A stretch of 64,000 bases of DNA. Origin: Acetobacter estunensis (GTDB lineage: Bacteria > Pseudomonadota > Alphaproteobacteria > Acetobacterales > Acetobacteraceae). The DNA lies in NCBI RefSeq assembly GCF_019083805.1, contig NZ_JAHRDV010000002.1, positions 310,001 through 374,000 of the forward strand, written 5' to 3'. Positions within the stretch are counted from its first letter, which is position 1, and each line of letters begins with the position of its first letter. The position numbers were made by a program, and so were the translations under genes. The notes under the pieces were generated by a model that saw only the letters and a program-made list of their open reading frames with translations, did not search any database and had not been told where the DNA came from. Below, piece by piece: positions 34,161 through 43,742 of the stretch.

Positions 34161-35159
34161 ATGCCGACCGCTTCCAACGAAGAACTGTTCTACTCCGACC
34201 GCAATCTGGCGCTTGAACTGGTGCGCGTGACGGAAGCCGCCGCTCTCGCTTCCGCTCACTGGACGGGCCGCGGCAAGAAGAACGATGCGGACGGCGCCGC
34301 CGTCGAGGCGATGCGCAAGGCATTCGACACGGTGGCCATCGACGGCACGGTCGTCATCGGCGAAGGCGAGATGGACGAAGCGCCGATGCTCTATATCGGC
34401 GAGAAGGTCGGCGCAGGCGGCCCCGCCATGGACATCGCCGTCGATCCGCTGGAAGGCACCAATCTGTGTGCCAAGGACATGCCCAACGCCATCACCGTCG
34501 TGGCGCTGGCCGAGCGCGGCAATTTCCTGCACGCCCCGGACGTGTACATGGACAAGATCATTGTTGGCTCAGGTCTGCCCGAGGGCGTGGTGGACATTGA
34601 CGCTGCCATTGACGCCAACATCCGTAATCTCGCCAAAGCCCGCAAATGCGACATTGGCGACATCACGCTGTGCGCGCTCGATCGTGAGCGTCACGCGGAA
34701 CTCATCGCCAAGACACGCGAAGCGGGAGCCCGTGTGCGCCTGATCTCGGACGGCGATGTGGCCGCAGGCATTGCCGCCTGTCTGGAAAGCTCGTCAGTGG
34801 ACATCTACGCCGGTTCAGGCGGTGCGCCGGAAGGTGTACTGGCCGCTGCCGCCATTCGCTGCATGGGCGGTCAGATGCAGGCACGTCTGATGTTTGAGGA
34901 CGATGCCCAGCGCGAGCGCGCCCAGAAGATGAACCCCGGCAAGCAGCCGGATCGCAAGCTCGGTCTGACCGATCTGGCCGCTGGTGACGTGCTGTTCTCC
35001 GCAACCGGCGTGACCTCGGGCTTCCTGCTCGAAGGCATCAAGCGTCTGCCACCCCAGCGCGCCGTGACACACTCGCTGGTCATGCGTTCCAAGTCTGGAA
35101 CACTCCGCTTCATCGAGGGGTATCACAACTTCAACCGCAAGACCTGGAGCCCCAACTGA
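34161..35159 (+). CDS. glpX: Fructose-1,6-bisphosphatase, class II (GlpX)
   Basis: The enzyme removes the C1 phosphate from fructose 1,6-bisphosphate in gluconeogenesis; some alphaproteobacterial members also accept sedoheptulose 1,7-bisphosphate. Class II signatures are GEGEMDEAPM and VDPLEGTN, with metal-binding acidic residues. The GSGGAPEGVLAAAA block near the end is typical. It is 332 residues from the ATG at 34161, which has GGAGAC eight bases before; a TTG two codons earlier is too close to the ribosome-binding site. The upstream gap of 102 bp contains the hom hairpin. recJ starts 19 bp downstream. Confidence 0.95.
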   Translation: MPTASNEELFYSDRNLALELVRVTEAAALASAHWTGRGKKNDADGAAVEAMRKAFDTVAIDGTVVIGEGEMDEAPMLYIGEKVGAGGPAMDIAVDPLEGTNLCAKDMPNAITVVALAERGNFLHAPDVYMDKIIVGSGLPEGVVDIDAAIDANIRNLAKARKCDIGDITLCALDRERHAELIAKTREAGARVRLISDGDVAAGIAACLESSSVDIYAGSGGAPEGVLAAAAIRCMGGQMQARLMFEDDAQRERAQKMNPGKQPDRKLGLTDLAAGDVLFSATGVTSGFLLEGIKRLPPQRAVTHSLVMRSKSGTLRFIEGYHNFNRKTWSPN

Positions 35160-35178
35160 GCCTCAGTTGACTATATCG

Positions 35179-36999
35179 ATGTCCGAGACACTCCCGATGG
35201 ATGACGCCACCACGTCAGATGAAGCCGTTCTTGGCGTGGAATGCAGTCTGTTCGGGCATCGATGGGTCTGGCGCGACGGGGCGGATAGCCCCGCCACGCT
35301 GCGTCTGGGAAGCGCTATCGCCCAGATTTGTGGTGTGCCCGAGATTGTGGGCCGTATCATGGCCATGCGGGGTCTCCGTCCCGATACGGCACAAGCTTTC
35401 GTTGAACCGCGCCTGCGCAACTTCTTGCCCGATCCCTCCACGCTGCATGGTATGGACGCCGCCGCCGCCCGGCTGGCGCTGGCTGTGGAAAACAGCGAGA
35501 CAGTCGGCGTCTTCGGTGATTATGACGTCGATGGGGCGTGCTCGTCAGCCCTTCTCGCCACATGGCTGCGCGATCTCGGCTGCACCGTTCACACCCATAT
35601 CCCCGATCGCATCCGCGAAGGCTATGGCCCGAACGAGACGGCCCTGTGCGCACTGGCGGAACGAGGTGCATCCCTCGTGGCCTGCCTTGACTGCGGTACG
35701 GCGGCCGCTTCCATCCTCGCCTGCCTTAAGGACCGCGCGGATGTGATCGTCATCGATCACCACAAGGCCGAACTGACGCTTCCCGACGTGCTGGCCGTGG
35801 TCAATCCGAACCAGCCGGATTGCGCGTCCGGGATGGGGCATCTCTGCGCCGCCGCCCTCACCTTCCTCACGCTCGTCGCCGCTACCCGCGCCCTGCGGCA
35901 GAAGGGATGGTTCAATGACCGCCCTGAGCCAGACCTGATGGCCTGCCTCGACCTCGTCGCCCTTGCCACGATCTGTGACGTCATGCCCCTGCGTGACCTC
36001 AACCGTGCGTTTGTGCATCAGGGATTGCGGGTGATGAACAAGCGCGCACGGCTGGGGCTGCGCACGCTAATGGAAGTGGCCAGCGTGGGTGAGACGCCCA
36101 ACGCCTTCACCTGCGGCTTCGCGCTCGGTCCTCGCATCAATGCCGGTGGGCGCATCGCGGAGGCCGATCTGGGTCTGCGCCTGCTTACGGCACAGGAGTA
36201 TCTGGAAGCGCGGCAGATGGCCGAACGCCTCAATGACGTCAACCGCAAGCGGCAGGACGTGGAGGCCGATATTCTTGATGCCGCCATGGAACAGGCCCGC
36301 AGGCAGTTCGATGACGGCAATCCGGCGCTGCTCGTGTCCAGCCGTGACTGGCATCCGGGCGTCGTGGGCATTGTCGCCAGCCGTATCAAGGAAGAATTCA
36401 ATCGCCCCGCTTTCGTGGCGAGCGAGGACGAAAATGGCACGCTCAAAGGGTCGGGCCGCTCCGTTCCCGGTCTCGATGTCGGAGCCGCCGTCATTGCTGC
36501 CAAGGAACACGGCCTGCTCATAGCGTCCGGCGGTCATATGGCGGCCTGCGGTTTCACGCTGCCAAAAGACAATCTTTCAGCGTTTCACAGCTTTCTCAAT
36601 GGTCGGCTTGCGCAGGCGGCCGAACGGCCGCGCAAACCGGAACTGCCCATTGACGCCGTACTGCCACCAAGCGCCTGCACGCCCGAACTGGCTACCGCGC
36701 TGGCTATTCTTGCACCGTTCGGCCAGCATAACGAAGAGCCGTTGCTCGCCGTCGAGCGAGTGAAAGTGGACCGGTTTTTTCGCATCGGCGCGAATAAGCG
36801 CTCCATTCGCCTTGCGCTTTCGGGTGAAGGCAACCGCAAGATCGGCGCGATCATGTTCAACATCAAGGACGATGCCATTCTTGATGTGCTGGAAGATCTC
36901 TCACGCCCGACGCTGCATGTCGCAGGCTGGTTGCGCACCGACACATGGCAGGGTCGTGAGACGACGACATTCTTTATCCGTGATCTCGCAACACTCTGA
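35179..36999 (+). CDS. recJ: Single-stranded-DNA-specific exonuclease RecJ
   Basis: RecJ degrades single-stranded DNA 5' to 3' in recombination and mismatch repair. The DHH domain has DYDVDG (about residues 114-119) and IDHH, metal-binding motifs. The DHHA1 domain has the GPRINAGGR segment and ASGGHMAACGF. A C-terminal OB-like domain ends with TTFFIRDL. The 606-residue length is normal. The ATG at 35179 is likely, although its ribosome-binding site is weak; a TTG four codons upstream is the other option. It lies 19 bp after glpX. Confidence 0.96.
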   Translation: MSETLPMDDATTSDEAVLGVECSLFGHRWVWRDGADSPATLRLGSAIAQICGVPEIVGRIMAMRGLRPDTAQAFVEPRLRNFLPDPSTLHGMDAAAARLALAVENSETVGVFGDYDVDGACSSALLATWLRDLGCTVHTHIPDRIREGYGPNETALCALAERGASLVACLDCGTAAASILACLKDRADVIVIDHHKAELTLPDVLAVVNPNQPDCASGMGHLCAAALTFLTLVAATRALRQKGWFNDRPEPDLMACLDLVALATICDVMPLRDLNRAFVHQGLRVMNKRARLGLRTLMEVASVGETPNAFTCGFALGPRINAGGRIAEADLGLRLLTAQEYLEARQMAERLNDVNRKRQDVEADILDAAMEQARRQFDDGNPALLVSSRDWHPGVVGIVASRIKEEFNRPAFVASEDENGTLKGSGRSVPGLDVGAAVIAAKEHGLLIASGGHMAACGFTLPKDNLSAFHSFLNGRLAQAAERPRKPELPIDAVLPPSACTPELATALAILAPFGQHNEEPLLAVERVKVDRFFRIGANKRSIRLALSGEGNRKIGAIMFNIKDDAILDVLEDLSRPTLHVAGWLRTDTWQGRETTTFFIRDLATL

Positions 37000-37075
37000 A
37001 CGATCCCTTCTCCAAGACGCTATTTCCTGACGGGGACATTTTTTGTCATGCCCGAACAGCGACGATCGGCCCATG

Positions 37076-37090
37076 CTGTCTGATAGACAG
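37076..37090. promoter_or_regulatory. Perfect palindrome upstream of the antiporter gene
   Basis: CTGTCT-GAT-AGACAG forms a perfect 6 bp inverted repeat 25 bases before the start of the antiporter. It could be an operator or a small RNA hairpin near the ribosome-binding site. No regulator can be named. Confidence 0.3.
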
Positions 37091-37114
37091 AGGCCTGATT
37101 CTGGAGCGTAAACC

Positions 37115-38380
37115 ATGCCAACCATGCTCGGGCTTGTCGGTGTCCTTCTCACCCTTGCCACTCTTTTTGCCGTCATCAACCAGAAAACGCTGAAACTGCC
37201 GCTGACCATCGGCGTGCTGCTGTTCACCCTTGTCACCTCTGGACTGGTGATGGGCCTCAACGCACTGACCCCGCATCAGGCATTTCTGAGCATTCCACGC
37301 GAGATTCTCGACACCATCAATCTGCCGTCGTGGCTTCTCGACGGTGCTCTGGCGATCCTGCTGTTTGCAGGCGCGATGCAGGTGGATCTGGATCACCTGA
37401 TACGGCGCAAGTTTTCTATCGTGGCGCTCGCTATCCTGGGCACCGTGCTGGCCGTGCTCCTTCTCGCTTTCGCCGCGTGGCTGATTTTTCCCGTTCTGGG
37501 CGTCCATGTGCCGATTTCATGGTGCATTCTTCTCGGCGCGATACTGGCTCCCACCGATCCCGTCTCAGTGGTGGGCATGCTGCGCAGACTGGGGCTTCCG
37601 CCGCATCTTCAGGCGATCTTTGCGGGAGAAAGTCTGTTCAATGATGGTGTGGGGATTGTCATTTTCACATTGGCGATCGGGGTCGCGACGGGCGAAACCG
37701 CCACAGTCACGCCCGGTGACGTGTTCATGGGGTTTCTGCACGAAGCGGGTGGCGGCATCGTGCTGGGGATCATGACCGGCTGGCTGATGCTCCAGATCGT
37801 GCGCACCGTCGATGACGCCCATATCCATCTTCTGGCATCGCTGGCGCTCGCCACCGGCACATATGGACTGGCGCATACGCTGGGCATGTCTGGTCCCATT
37901 GCGGTCGTGGCGGCCGGCATGAGTCTCGGCTCTGTCCGCGGCCGCACCTATATTGCCGGCCATTCCCGAGAAGAACTTCAGACGTTCTGGACCCTGATCG
38001 ATGAAGTCTTCAATGCTCTCCTCTTTCTCCTCATCGGGCTGGTCATCTTCGCGATTACACCAACATGGTCGAACTGCATCCTGACACTGGCCATCATCCC
38101 TCTGGCTGTGCTGGCACGCGGTCTGAGCGTTTTCCTCTCGACCGTGCCGATGCATCTCCATCCGGGAAAAGATCGCGGACGGCTGCTCAGTATTCTGACA
38201 TGGGGAGGATTGCGGGGGGGTATTTCTGTGGCACTAGCCCTCAGCCTTCCCGAAGGAGCCTTGCGCAATACGCTTCTGCCAATCTGTTATGGGGTTGTCG
38301 TATTCACGATCTTCGCCCAAGGGCTCACGATGGAACGCGTGGTGCATTACCTCTATCCCGAACTCGGGAATCAGGCGTGA
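37115..38380 (+). CDS. Monovalent cation:proton antiporter, CPA1 family (NhaP-like)
   Basis: The 421-residue membrane protein has about 12 segments. It carries the cation-binding LAPTDPVSV and the FNDGVGIVIF motif with the conserved Asn-Asp pair of CPA1 exchangers, followed by WGGLRGGISVALAL near the C-terminus. It exchanges Na+ or K+ for protons, aiding pH and salt homeostasis, a need for an acid-producing organism. No cytoplasmic regulatory tail is present. A palindrome lies just upstream. It converges on the glycosyltransferase cluster with a 12 bp gap. Confidence 0.93.
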   Translation: MPTMLGLVGVLLTLATLFAVINQKTLKLPLTIGVLLFTLVTSGLVMGLNALTPHQAFLSIPREILDTINLPSWLLDGALAILLFAGAMQVDLDHLIRRKFSIVALAILGTVLAVLLLAFAAWLIFPVLGVHVPISWCILLGAILAPTDPVSVVGMLRRLGLPPHLQAIFAGESLFNDGVGIVIFTLAIGVATGETATVTPGDVFMGFLHEAGGGIVLGIMTGWLMLQIVRTVDDAHIHLLASLALATGTYGLAHTLGMSGPIAVVAAGMSLGSVRGRTYIAGHSREELQTFWTLIDEVFNALLFLLIGLVIFAITPTWSNCILTLAIIPLAVLARGLSVFLSTVPMHLHPGKDRGRLLSILTWGGLRGGISVALALSLPEGALRNTLLPICYGVVVFTIFAQGLTMERVVHYLYPELGNQA

Positions 38381-38392
38381 CAGTTTGCGCCT

Positions 38393-40963
38393 TTACGCTT
38401 CCACATCCAGAAAGCGTCGATAAACCCGGTTATAGGCTGCCACCACCCGGTCCATGCCATAACGCTGGCCACAGGCCCGCGCATGCTGTGCAAATTCGGT
38501 CCACTTTGCGTCGTCCATCATCTCCCTGATCGCGGCGATGATGGCGTTTTCGAATGTAGCATCGTCTGCATCGAGCGGAAGAAATTCGCCGGCCAATCCG
38601 CCATCATCCGCCGTCATCATGGACCGCACCATGCCCACATCCGTCGCGATGGCGGGCGTTCCCACCTGAAGCGCCTGAATGAGCGTCAGCGGAAAGGACT
38701 CACCGGGAAAACGGGTGGGCAGAAGCATGCAGTCGGCCATGCGATAAAGACCGTTGATGCAATCCTGATAGCCTAGCAGACGAACATTCGGCAGGCGGCC
38801 GAGTTCTTCGCGATACTGTTCATAACAATCGCCCGTACCGCACAAAAGGAGATGCACAGGGCGCGAGGGATCTTCCTTATTGAGCCGCTCAATGGCCTGG
38901 GCCGCCTGCACCCAGCCTTTTTCCGGAATGGCACGACTTGCGACCGCCACAATGAAGTCTTCCGGGCCAATCCCGAGTTGCTCGCGTGTAAGCGGAAAGG
39001 GACGCGGGTCCAGTGTCATGCCGTTCGGGATATGGACGATATCCCCGCATGGCACGCTGCCATCCGGCCCACGTAGATGTGCGAGATTTTTCTCCGCCAG
39101 ATAAACCCAGAGCGTGACATCGCGCCGTAGCCGGGCGAGCATGTCCTCTCCAAGCGTGACGCATTCGTAAGAACCGTGCAGCGTCACGATGTAGGGCACC
39201 ACAGTCAGCGTCTTGTCATCGGGAAAAAACGGTAAATCGCTCAGACAGATATGGGAGTGGATCAGGTCCGCATGGATTTCGAGAACGAACCGCCAGACAC
39301 CGACTTCTTTCGCCTCGAACATTGAATAGATGGGAATAGCTCTGTCCAGCAACGCAAGGACATCCGGGTCCGTGCGCGTATCATCCAGCACGAGAAACGA
39401 CACCATATAGCCCTGCCGGAGCAGTCCATTCGCCAGTGCAATGGGGAAAAGCTCACCTCCCCCAAGCATAAATCCGAGAACGTTGAAGACGATATGACGT
39501 GGCTCGTGTTGGACCCGCAGAATGGCATCGAGATCGAAAACGTCTTCGAACACAGTGGATCCGGTCGAAGTGCTTTCAAACATCTCGCGCAAGCGCTCGG
39601 CAAGACGACGCACCGCAGTCTCCGGGATACCCCATTTCCTGCGCAGATGTGCAATCAGAAACTGATATTCCTTGTAAAACTCAGGCGGTTGCGTTGGAGT
39701 GGAGCGTGCCTCGTCACAGGAAATACCTGTCGAAGCATCCAGTACAAGCTGTCCTCCCGCCATAAGTTCAGCAAGAAAGAACCATGTCTTCCCAGTGTGC
39801 CGGGATGCGATCGTTTGCCAAACCTTATGGTCCACCTGATGACGACGCATCAGACATCCATCGATCTCCGGCGCAAGATCGGCTTCAGCGAACGACGTCG
39901 TAAACCACTCTCCTGCCGACCAGATAACAGGAACTACATCGCTCTCTCCAGCCGAAGAACTTCCGAACGCCATCTGCACACTGGCATCAGCAAAATGACG
40001 GACCAGACGTTCAACAAAATTGGCCTCCGGCTGCACATCATGCTCCCGAAGCCAGATGACATCTCCTTGCGCCTCTCTGAAAGCTGCCTGCCACAGAGAG
40101 AGGTCGTCACTTCCTTTCAGGCAGGAGACGACACGGACATCATCGTCTCGATGAAAAGTCCCGACATTCTCTTCCATATCCACAACGAGAATCTCAATCT
40201 TGCGATAGGTCTGATTGCGGATCGACCCGATCTGACGTTCAAGTGTTTCTGGATCGACAATTCCCACGATCACCGCGCTGACGAAAGGCTTGTACTCACG
40301 CTGTGCCACCCGTCGAACATGCGGGAGTGCCACGCGGCCTTCCTTGCAGCCATACACCAGCCAGTGCCAGAAAGGATCGATCCCTGCCCTGCGGACATCC
40401 TCATGCAGAAACAGATAATGACGCGTAGCAAAATCAGGATGCGGGTCCAGATATTCCGCCCGACCAAGCGTTAGGTAATGCGCCGCGGCCATCCTGTGAT
40501 CGAGGGTCGCTCCCCACGGTCCAAGCTGTTTCTGGTAATGGTCAAGGTCGATACCCTGCGCGATGTCTTCCAGCACTTTCGGATCGCACGCGACCACGTC
40601 GATGGCAGGTCCGGCTGGAATGGGCGTCTCCACCGCAACAGAAGCGCGTGCTCCGAGCCTCTTTGCCCTTCGACGGATACTGGCGAACCGCTCAAGCGCC
40701 CATCGAACCGGGCGTGTCAGCCGCCATGTGGTGCTGTTGACAATCTCTTCATAGCGCCGCCGAAACACTTCCAGTTCGTCCACGCGCGCCGAGAGTTCCG
40801 CACAGGACGGCTCCAGAATGGCGTTTGCCTTTTCAAGACCCTCAACCCTCTGGCGCGCCTCGAACAATTCCCGTGCCCGACGGATGCCTTCCATCTTCTT
40901 CCGATCCACCTCATGCAAAAGCTGCCCGGCGTCCAGTCGATCGGGAGAAAAGCCGTCTTTCAC
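38393..40963 (-). CDS. Multidomain glycosyltransferase (coiled coil, repeat, GT-A-like and GT-B/GT4)
   Basis: The 856-residue protein has several parts in order. A coiled coil (about residues 20-75) ends with NSTTWRLTRPVRW, a motif common before bacterial glycosyltransferase domains. A repeat region (about 130-215) with HYLTLGRAEYLDP and DPFWHWLVYGCKEGR is related to the small protein at 12010. A GT-A-like domain (about 225-330) has LVVDMEENV, but its DxD position reads EHD (307-309). A GT-B fold (about 470-850) has GT4 features: IPNGMTLDPRPFP, VASRAIPEKGW and RFPGESFPLTLIQALQVG. It likely adds sugars to a surface glycan. The stop is 12 bp from the antiporter gene, and its start overlaps the M32 peptidase stop by 4 bp. 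Exact sugar is unknown. Confidence 0.83.
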   Translation of the reverse strand: MKDGFSPDRLDAGQLLHEVDRKKMEGIRRARELFEARQRVEGLEKANAILEPSCAELSARVDELEVFRRRYEEIVNSTTWRLTRPVRWALERFASIRRRAKRLGARASVAVETPIPAGPAIDVVACDPKVLEDIAQGIDLDHYQKQLGPWGATLDHRMAAAHYLTLGRAEYLDPHPDFATRHYLFLHEDVRRAGIDPFWHWLVYGCKEGRVALPHVRRVAQREYKPFVSAVIVGIVDPETLERQIGSIRNQTYRKIEILVVDMEENVGTFHRDDDVRVVSCLKGSDDLSLWQAAFREAQGDVIWLREHDVQPEANFVERLVRHFADASVQMAFGSSSAGESDVVPVIWSAGEWFTTSFAEADLAPEIDGCLMRRHQVDHKVWQTIASRHTGKTWFFLAELMAGGQLVLDASTGISCDEARSTPTQPPEFYKEYQFLIAHLRRKWGIPETAVRRLAERLREMFESTSTGSTVFEDVFDLDAILRVQHEPRHIVFNVLGFMLGGGELFPIALANGLLRQGYMVSFLVLDDTRTDPDVLALLDRAIPIYSMFEAKEVGVWRFVLEIHADLIHSHICLSDLPFFPDDKTLTVVPYIVTLHGSYECVTLGEDMLARLRRDVTLWVYLAEKNLAHLRGPDGSVPCGDIVHIPNGMTLDPRPFPLTREQLGIGPEDFIVAVASRAIPEKGWVQAAQAIERLNKEDPSRPVHLLLCGTGDCYEQYREELGRLPNVRLLGYQDCINGLYRMADCMLLPTRFPGESFPLTLIQALQVGTPAIATDVGMVRSMMTADDGGLAGEFLPLDADDATFENAIIAAIREMMDDAKWTEFAQHARACGQRYGMDRVVAAYNRVYRRFLDVEA

Positions 40964-42450
40964 GCAACCTCATCCAGATAGCGGCGACGGATATGCGCAA
41001 GATAGGCCTCCGCTCCGAGCGGACGGCCCGTTGCGTCTTCTATGATGCGCATGGTGGATACAGAACTTGCCCGCGCATGCACTTTCTCGCGCAACCAGCC
41101 TAACAAGGGGGCCAGATTCCCTGTGCCGATCTCGGCCTCCAGCCCCGGCACAGCACGTCCGGCCGCCTCATAGAGTTGGGCGGCCGTCAACGCACCCAGC
41201 GCGTAACACGGGAAATATCCCCACAATCCCAGCGGCCAGTGAATGTCCTGAAGACAACCCAGCCGATCTTCCGGAACGTCTATTCCCAACAGTTCCTTGA
41301 TCCGCGCATTGAAGGCCTCGGGCAGATCACGCACAGCAAGCTGCCCTCCGATCATGGCACGTTCAAGATCGTAACGAGCAATGATATGGGCCGGATATGT
41401 CACCTCATCGGCATCCACACGGATAAACCCGGCCTTCACCTGCGTCATCTGACGGTGCAGCGTCTCGGCTTTCCAGTCTCCGTTATCCCCGAACAGCTTC
41501 TGCATGAGAGGGGCAGCAAACTTGGCAAACGCTTCCGAACGGGTGATCTGCATTTCCAGCAAAAGCGACTGACTCTCGTGCAGTGTCATGCCACGGGCGG
41601 CTCCTACCGGCTGCGCCTCCCACGCCTTTGGAAGCCCCTGCTCATACAGTGCGTGACCCGTCTCGTGCATGACACCAAGAAAGGCCGGTAGAAAATCCAT
41701 TTCGTCGTAGCGGGTGGTAATGCGTACATCCCGGATCGCACCACCGCAGAAAGGGTGTGCGCTGACATCCAGACGCCCGCATTGTGTGTCGAAACCTACG
41801 CGCGCCATCATCGTGCGTCCAAGTTTTTCCTGCAGTGCCAAGGGATAAGGGGCTATCCCGGCATGACCCGATTTGGACTGCCCTTCCTGGCGCGCCAATA
41901 TCTTCTGCATCAGAGGCGGCAGATTCTGTGCAAGAGCCGCAAAAATCGGTGTAATCGTGGCTTCGCGCATACCGGGGTCGAAACCATCCAGCAGCGCGTC
42001 ATAGGGCGAAAGATCGAGAGCCTCTCCAATCGCAACCGCCTGTTCACGTGTGAGGGCAAGCACTTCTTCCAGCGCAGGACGCAACGCGGCGAAATCACTC
42101 GCCTGCCGGGCGGCCCGCCACGTCATTTCCGCTTTGGAGCATGCCTCCGACAGGGCTTCGACCAGCCGCGCCGGCACGGCCACAGCACGCGCGTGCTGAC
42201 GCCGCATCTCCGCCAGATTAGCTCTGCGCCATGGGTCGTCACCGGGGTCGGCTTCTGCGAGAAGAGCGGCGTTTTCCTCCGCCGTCAGAAGTTCATGGCG
42301 GAGACCTTCCAGTGTTGCTAGATCCGATGCGCGCCTTTCCCCCGCACCGGCTGGCATCATCACATCCCGATCCCATGAAAGAAGGCCAACCGCGTCGTTC
42401 AGCGCGGAAATACGGGCAAAACATCGCTCAAGCTTTTCCATGGGGGTCAT
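40960..42450 (-). CDS. Carboxypeptidase Taq, M32 family
   Basis: This zinc metallocarboxypeptidase of 496 residues has HETGH at 262-266, the second family motif HESQS at about 290, the conserved YPAHIIARYDLE region and LGCLQDIHWPLGLWGYFPCYALG. The M32 family removes C-terminal residues from peptides, with broad specificity, in the cytoplasm. It lies within the glycan cluster and overlaps the 856-residue glycosyltransferase by 4 bp, so it shares translation with it. A link to glycan synthesis is not obvious; it may be a bystander. Its promoter could be in the 54 bp upstream. Confidence 0.93.
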   Translation of the reverse strand: MTPMEKLERCFARISALNDAVGLLSWDRDVMMPAGAGERRASDLATLEGLRHELLTAEENAALLAEADPGDDPWRRANLAEMRRQHARAVAVPARLVEALSEACSKAEMTWRAARQASDFAALRPALEEVLALTREQAVAIGEALDLSPYDALLDGFDPGMREATITPIFAALAQNLPPLMQKILARQEGQSKSGHAGIAPYPLALQEKLGRTMMARVGFDTQCGRLDVSAHPFCGGAIRDVRITTRYDEMDFLPAFLGVMHETGHALYEQGLPKAWEAQPVGAARGMTLHESQSLLLEMQITRSEAFAKFAAPLMQKLFGDNGDWKAETLHRQMTQVKAGFIRVDADEVTYPAHIIARYDLERAMIGGQLAVRDLPEAFNARIKELLGIDVPEDRLGCLQDIHWPLGLWGYFPCYALGALTAAQLYEAAGRAVPGLEAEIGTGNLAPLLGWLREKVHARASSVSTMRIIEDATGRPLGAEAYLAHIRRRYLDEVA

Positions 42451-42504
42451 TGCGTTACTCCATGCAAATCACAGGCATCAAAGACAATATATCCGCAGCA
42501 GGAT

Positions 42505-43734
42505 TTATGGGTGTTTCCTGCCCATCATCCCGCGCAATCCATGAAGAACCTTCCCCAACACCGGGATTCTGAACAACGCATAATATCTCTTGCTCAACTG
42601 GTGGAACCAGGAACTTCTCATCTCCTCCACCACAGCCGACAGCGCGTGAATATGTGCCTCTTTTTGTTCATCCACTCGCACTGTCTGCTTCTCTCGCTCA
42701 AGTTCGACCTGGAGCGTCTCCACCCGTTTGAGCAGCGCATCGTTACGTTTGAGAAGAGCATCGTTGCGCCGCAGGATGGAGCCGGTGTGCTCCCGTTCGG
42801 CCTGCTGCTCCGCATTCAGGCGACGCACCGTCTCGCGCAGCAACTGGTTGCTGAACCGAAGTCCCTGCTCGGACGGCGTATAATCCGTCTCTTCTTCCTG
42901 AAACGTGACGTTGGGAAACCGGTGCAGGGTGTAATCGAACACCGCGCGGTTCTTGAAATATATCCCCGGACGAACATCGACAGTACGCCCGAGCAGCGTG
43001 GAGAGAACAGCCATGTGCAACCGGTCCGTATGCACATGATCGAACTGACCGATCAGCCCAGCCACGGCACGCAAAGGTTCTGCGCACTGTGCCTCATCCA
43101 TCCACTGGATATCGTTGATCAAAAGCGAGAGATCGACGCTCGCACGATCACGGTTTTTGAGAAGGCGCTCTTCATCGTTGCGGAAAATACCGATATCCGG
43201 ATAGCGCTCCGACATATCCAGTCCAGAAAAATGCGCCGGATCGCAATAGAACGCGAGATCATGACAGAGAAACACACGGTCTTCCGGCATCCCCTGCGTG
43301 ATGAGTTGCCGGTAACTCTCCTCTTCACGACAGAACATCGTGATCTGATCGGCATAGGGCACAAATTCGGATCCGAAGGACGAAAAAGTGCTCGGCAGAA
43401 TGATCAATCGGCCGCCTTCCCGCAGGAAAGACAGGGTCAGATCGAGATATGTCTCCCATAACCCTTTTACCCAGCCACCACCGCCGCCCATGACGACATG
43501 GGTGTAACCCGAGAGTGTTGCCTGTTCACGTCCCTTGATCCGTGGGAAATCACAACCGAGATCACGAAACAGATCCAGCGTTCCAAGTGCGATCAGCGCA
43601 TCGCCCAGATTGCCATATCCCGCGTAGAAACCCGCTCCAAGAGACGCAAACTCGCGCAGCCCCTCAACGAGCGTCTTATTACCTTTTATTTCGTCGCGGA
43701 CTGTCGTGCGAACGTCATCTGACGGATACGTCAT
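42505..43734 (-). CDS. Polysaccharide pyruvyl transferase family protein with C-terminal coiled coil
   Basis: The N-terminal 280 residues match the PS_pyruvyl transferase fold (GYGNLGDALIALGTLDLF, VVMGGGGGWVKG, HVHTDRLHMAVL), which transfers pyruvate from PEP to a sugar as a ketal. Some relatives transfer other groups or are glycosyltransferases. Residues about 315-370 form a heptad-rich coiled coil containing a short repeat (RRNDALLKRNDALLKR). The last 40 residues (HQLSKRYYALFRIPVLGKVLHGLRG) resemble the basic end seen beside glycosyltransferases. It has 409 residues. It starts 8 bp after the upstream glycosyltransferase, so it is in the same operon. Confidence 0.83.
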   Translation of the reverse strand: MTYPSDDVRTTVRDEIKGNKTLVEGLREFASLGAGFYAGYGNLGDALIALGTLDLFRDLGCDFPRIKGREQATLSGYTHVVMGGGGGWVKGLWETYLDLTLSFLREGGRLIILPSTFSSFGSEFVPYADQITMFCREEESYRQLITQGMPEDRVFLCHDLAFYCDPAHFSGLDMSERYPDIGIFRNDEERLLKNRDRASVDLSLLINDIQWMDEAQCAEPLRAVAGLIGQFDHVHTDRLHMAVLSTLLGRTVDVRPGIYFKNRAVFDYTLHRFPNVTFQEEETDYTPSEQGLRFSNQLLRETVRRLNAEQQAEREHTGSILRRNDALLKRNDALLKRVETLQVELEREKQTVRVDEQKEAHIHALSAVVEEMRSSWFHQLSKRYYALFRIPVLGKVLHGLRGMMGRKHP

Positions 43735-43742
43735 ACTTTCTC

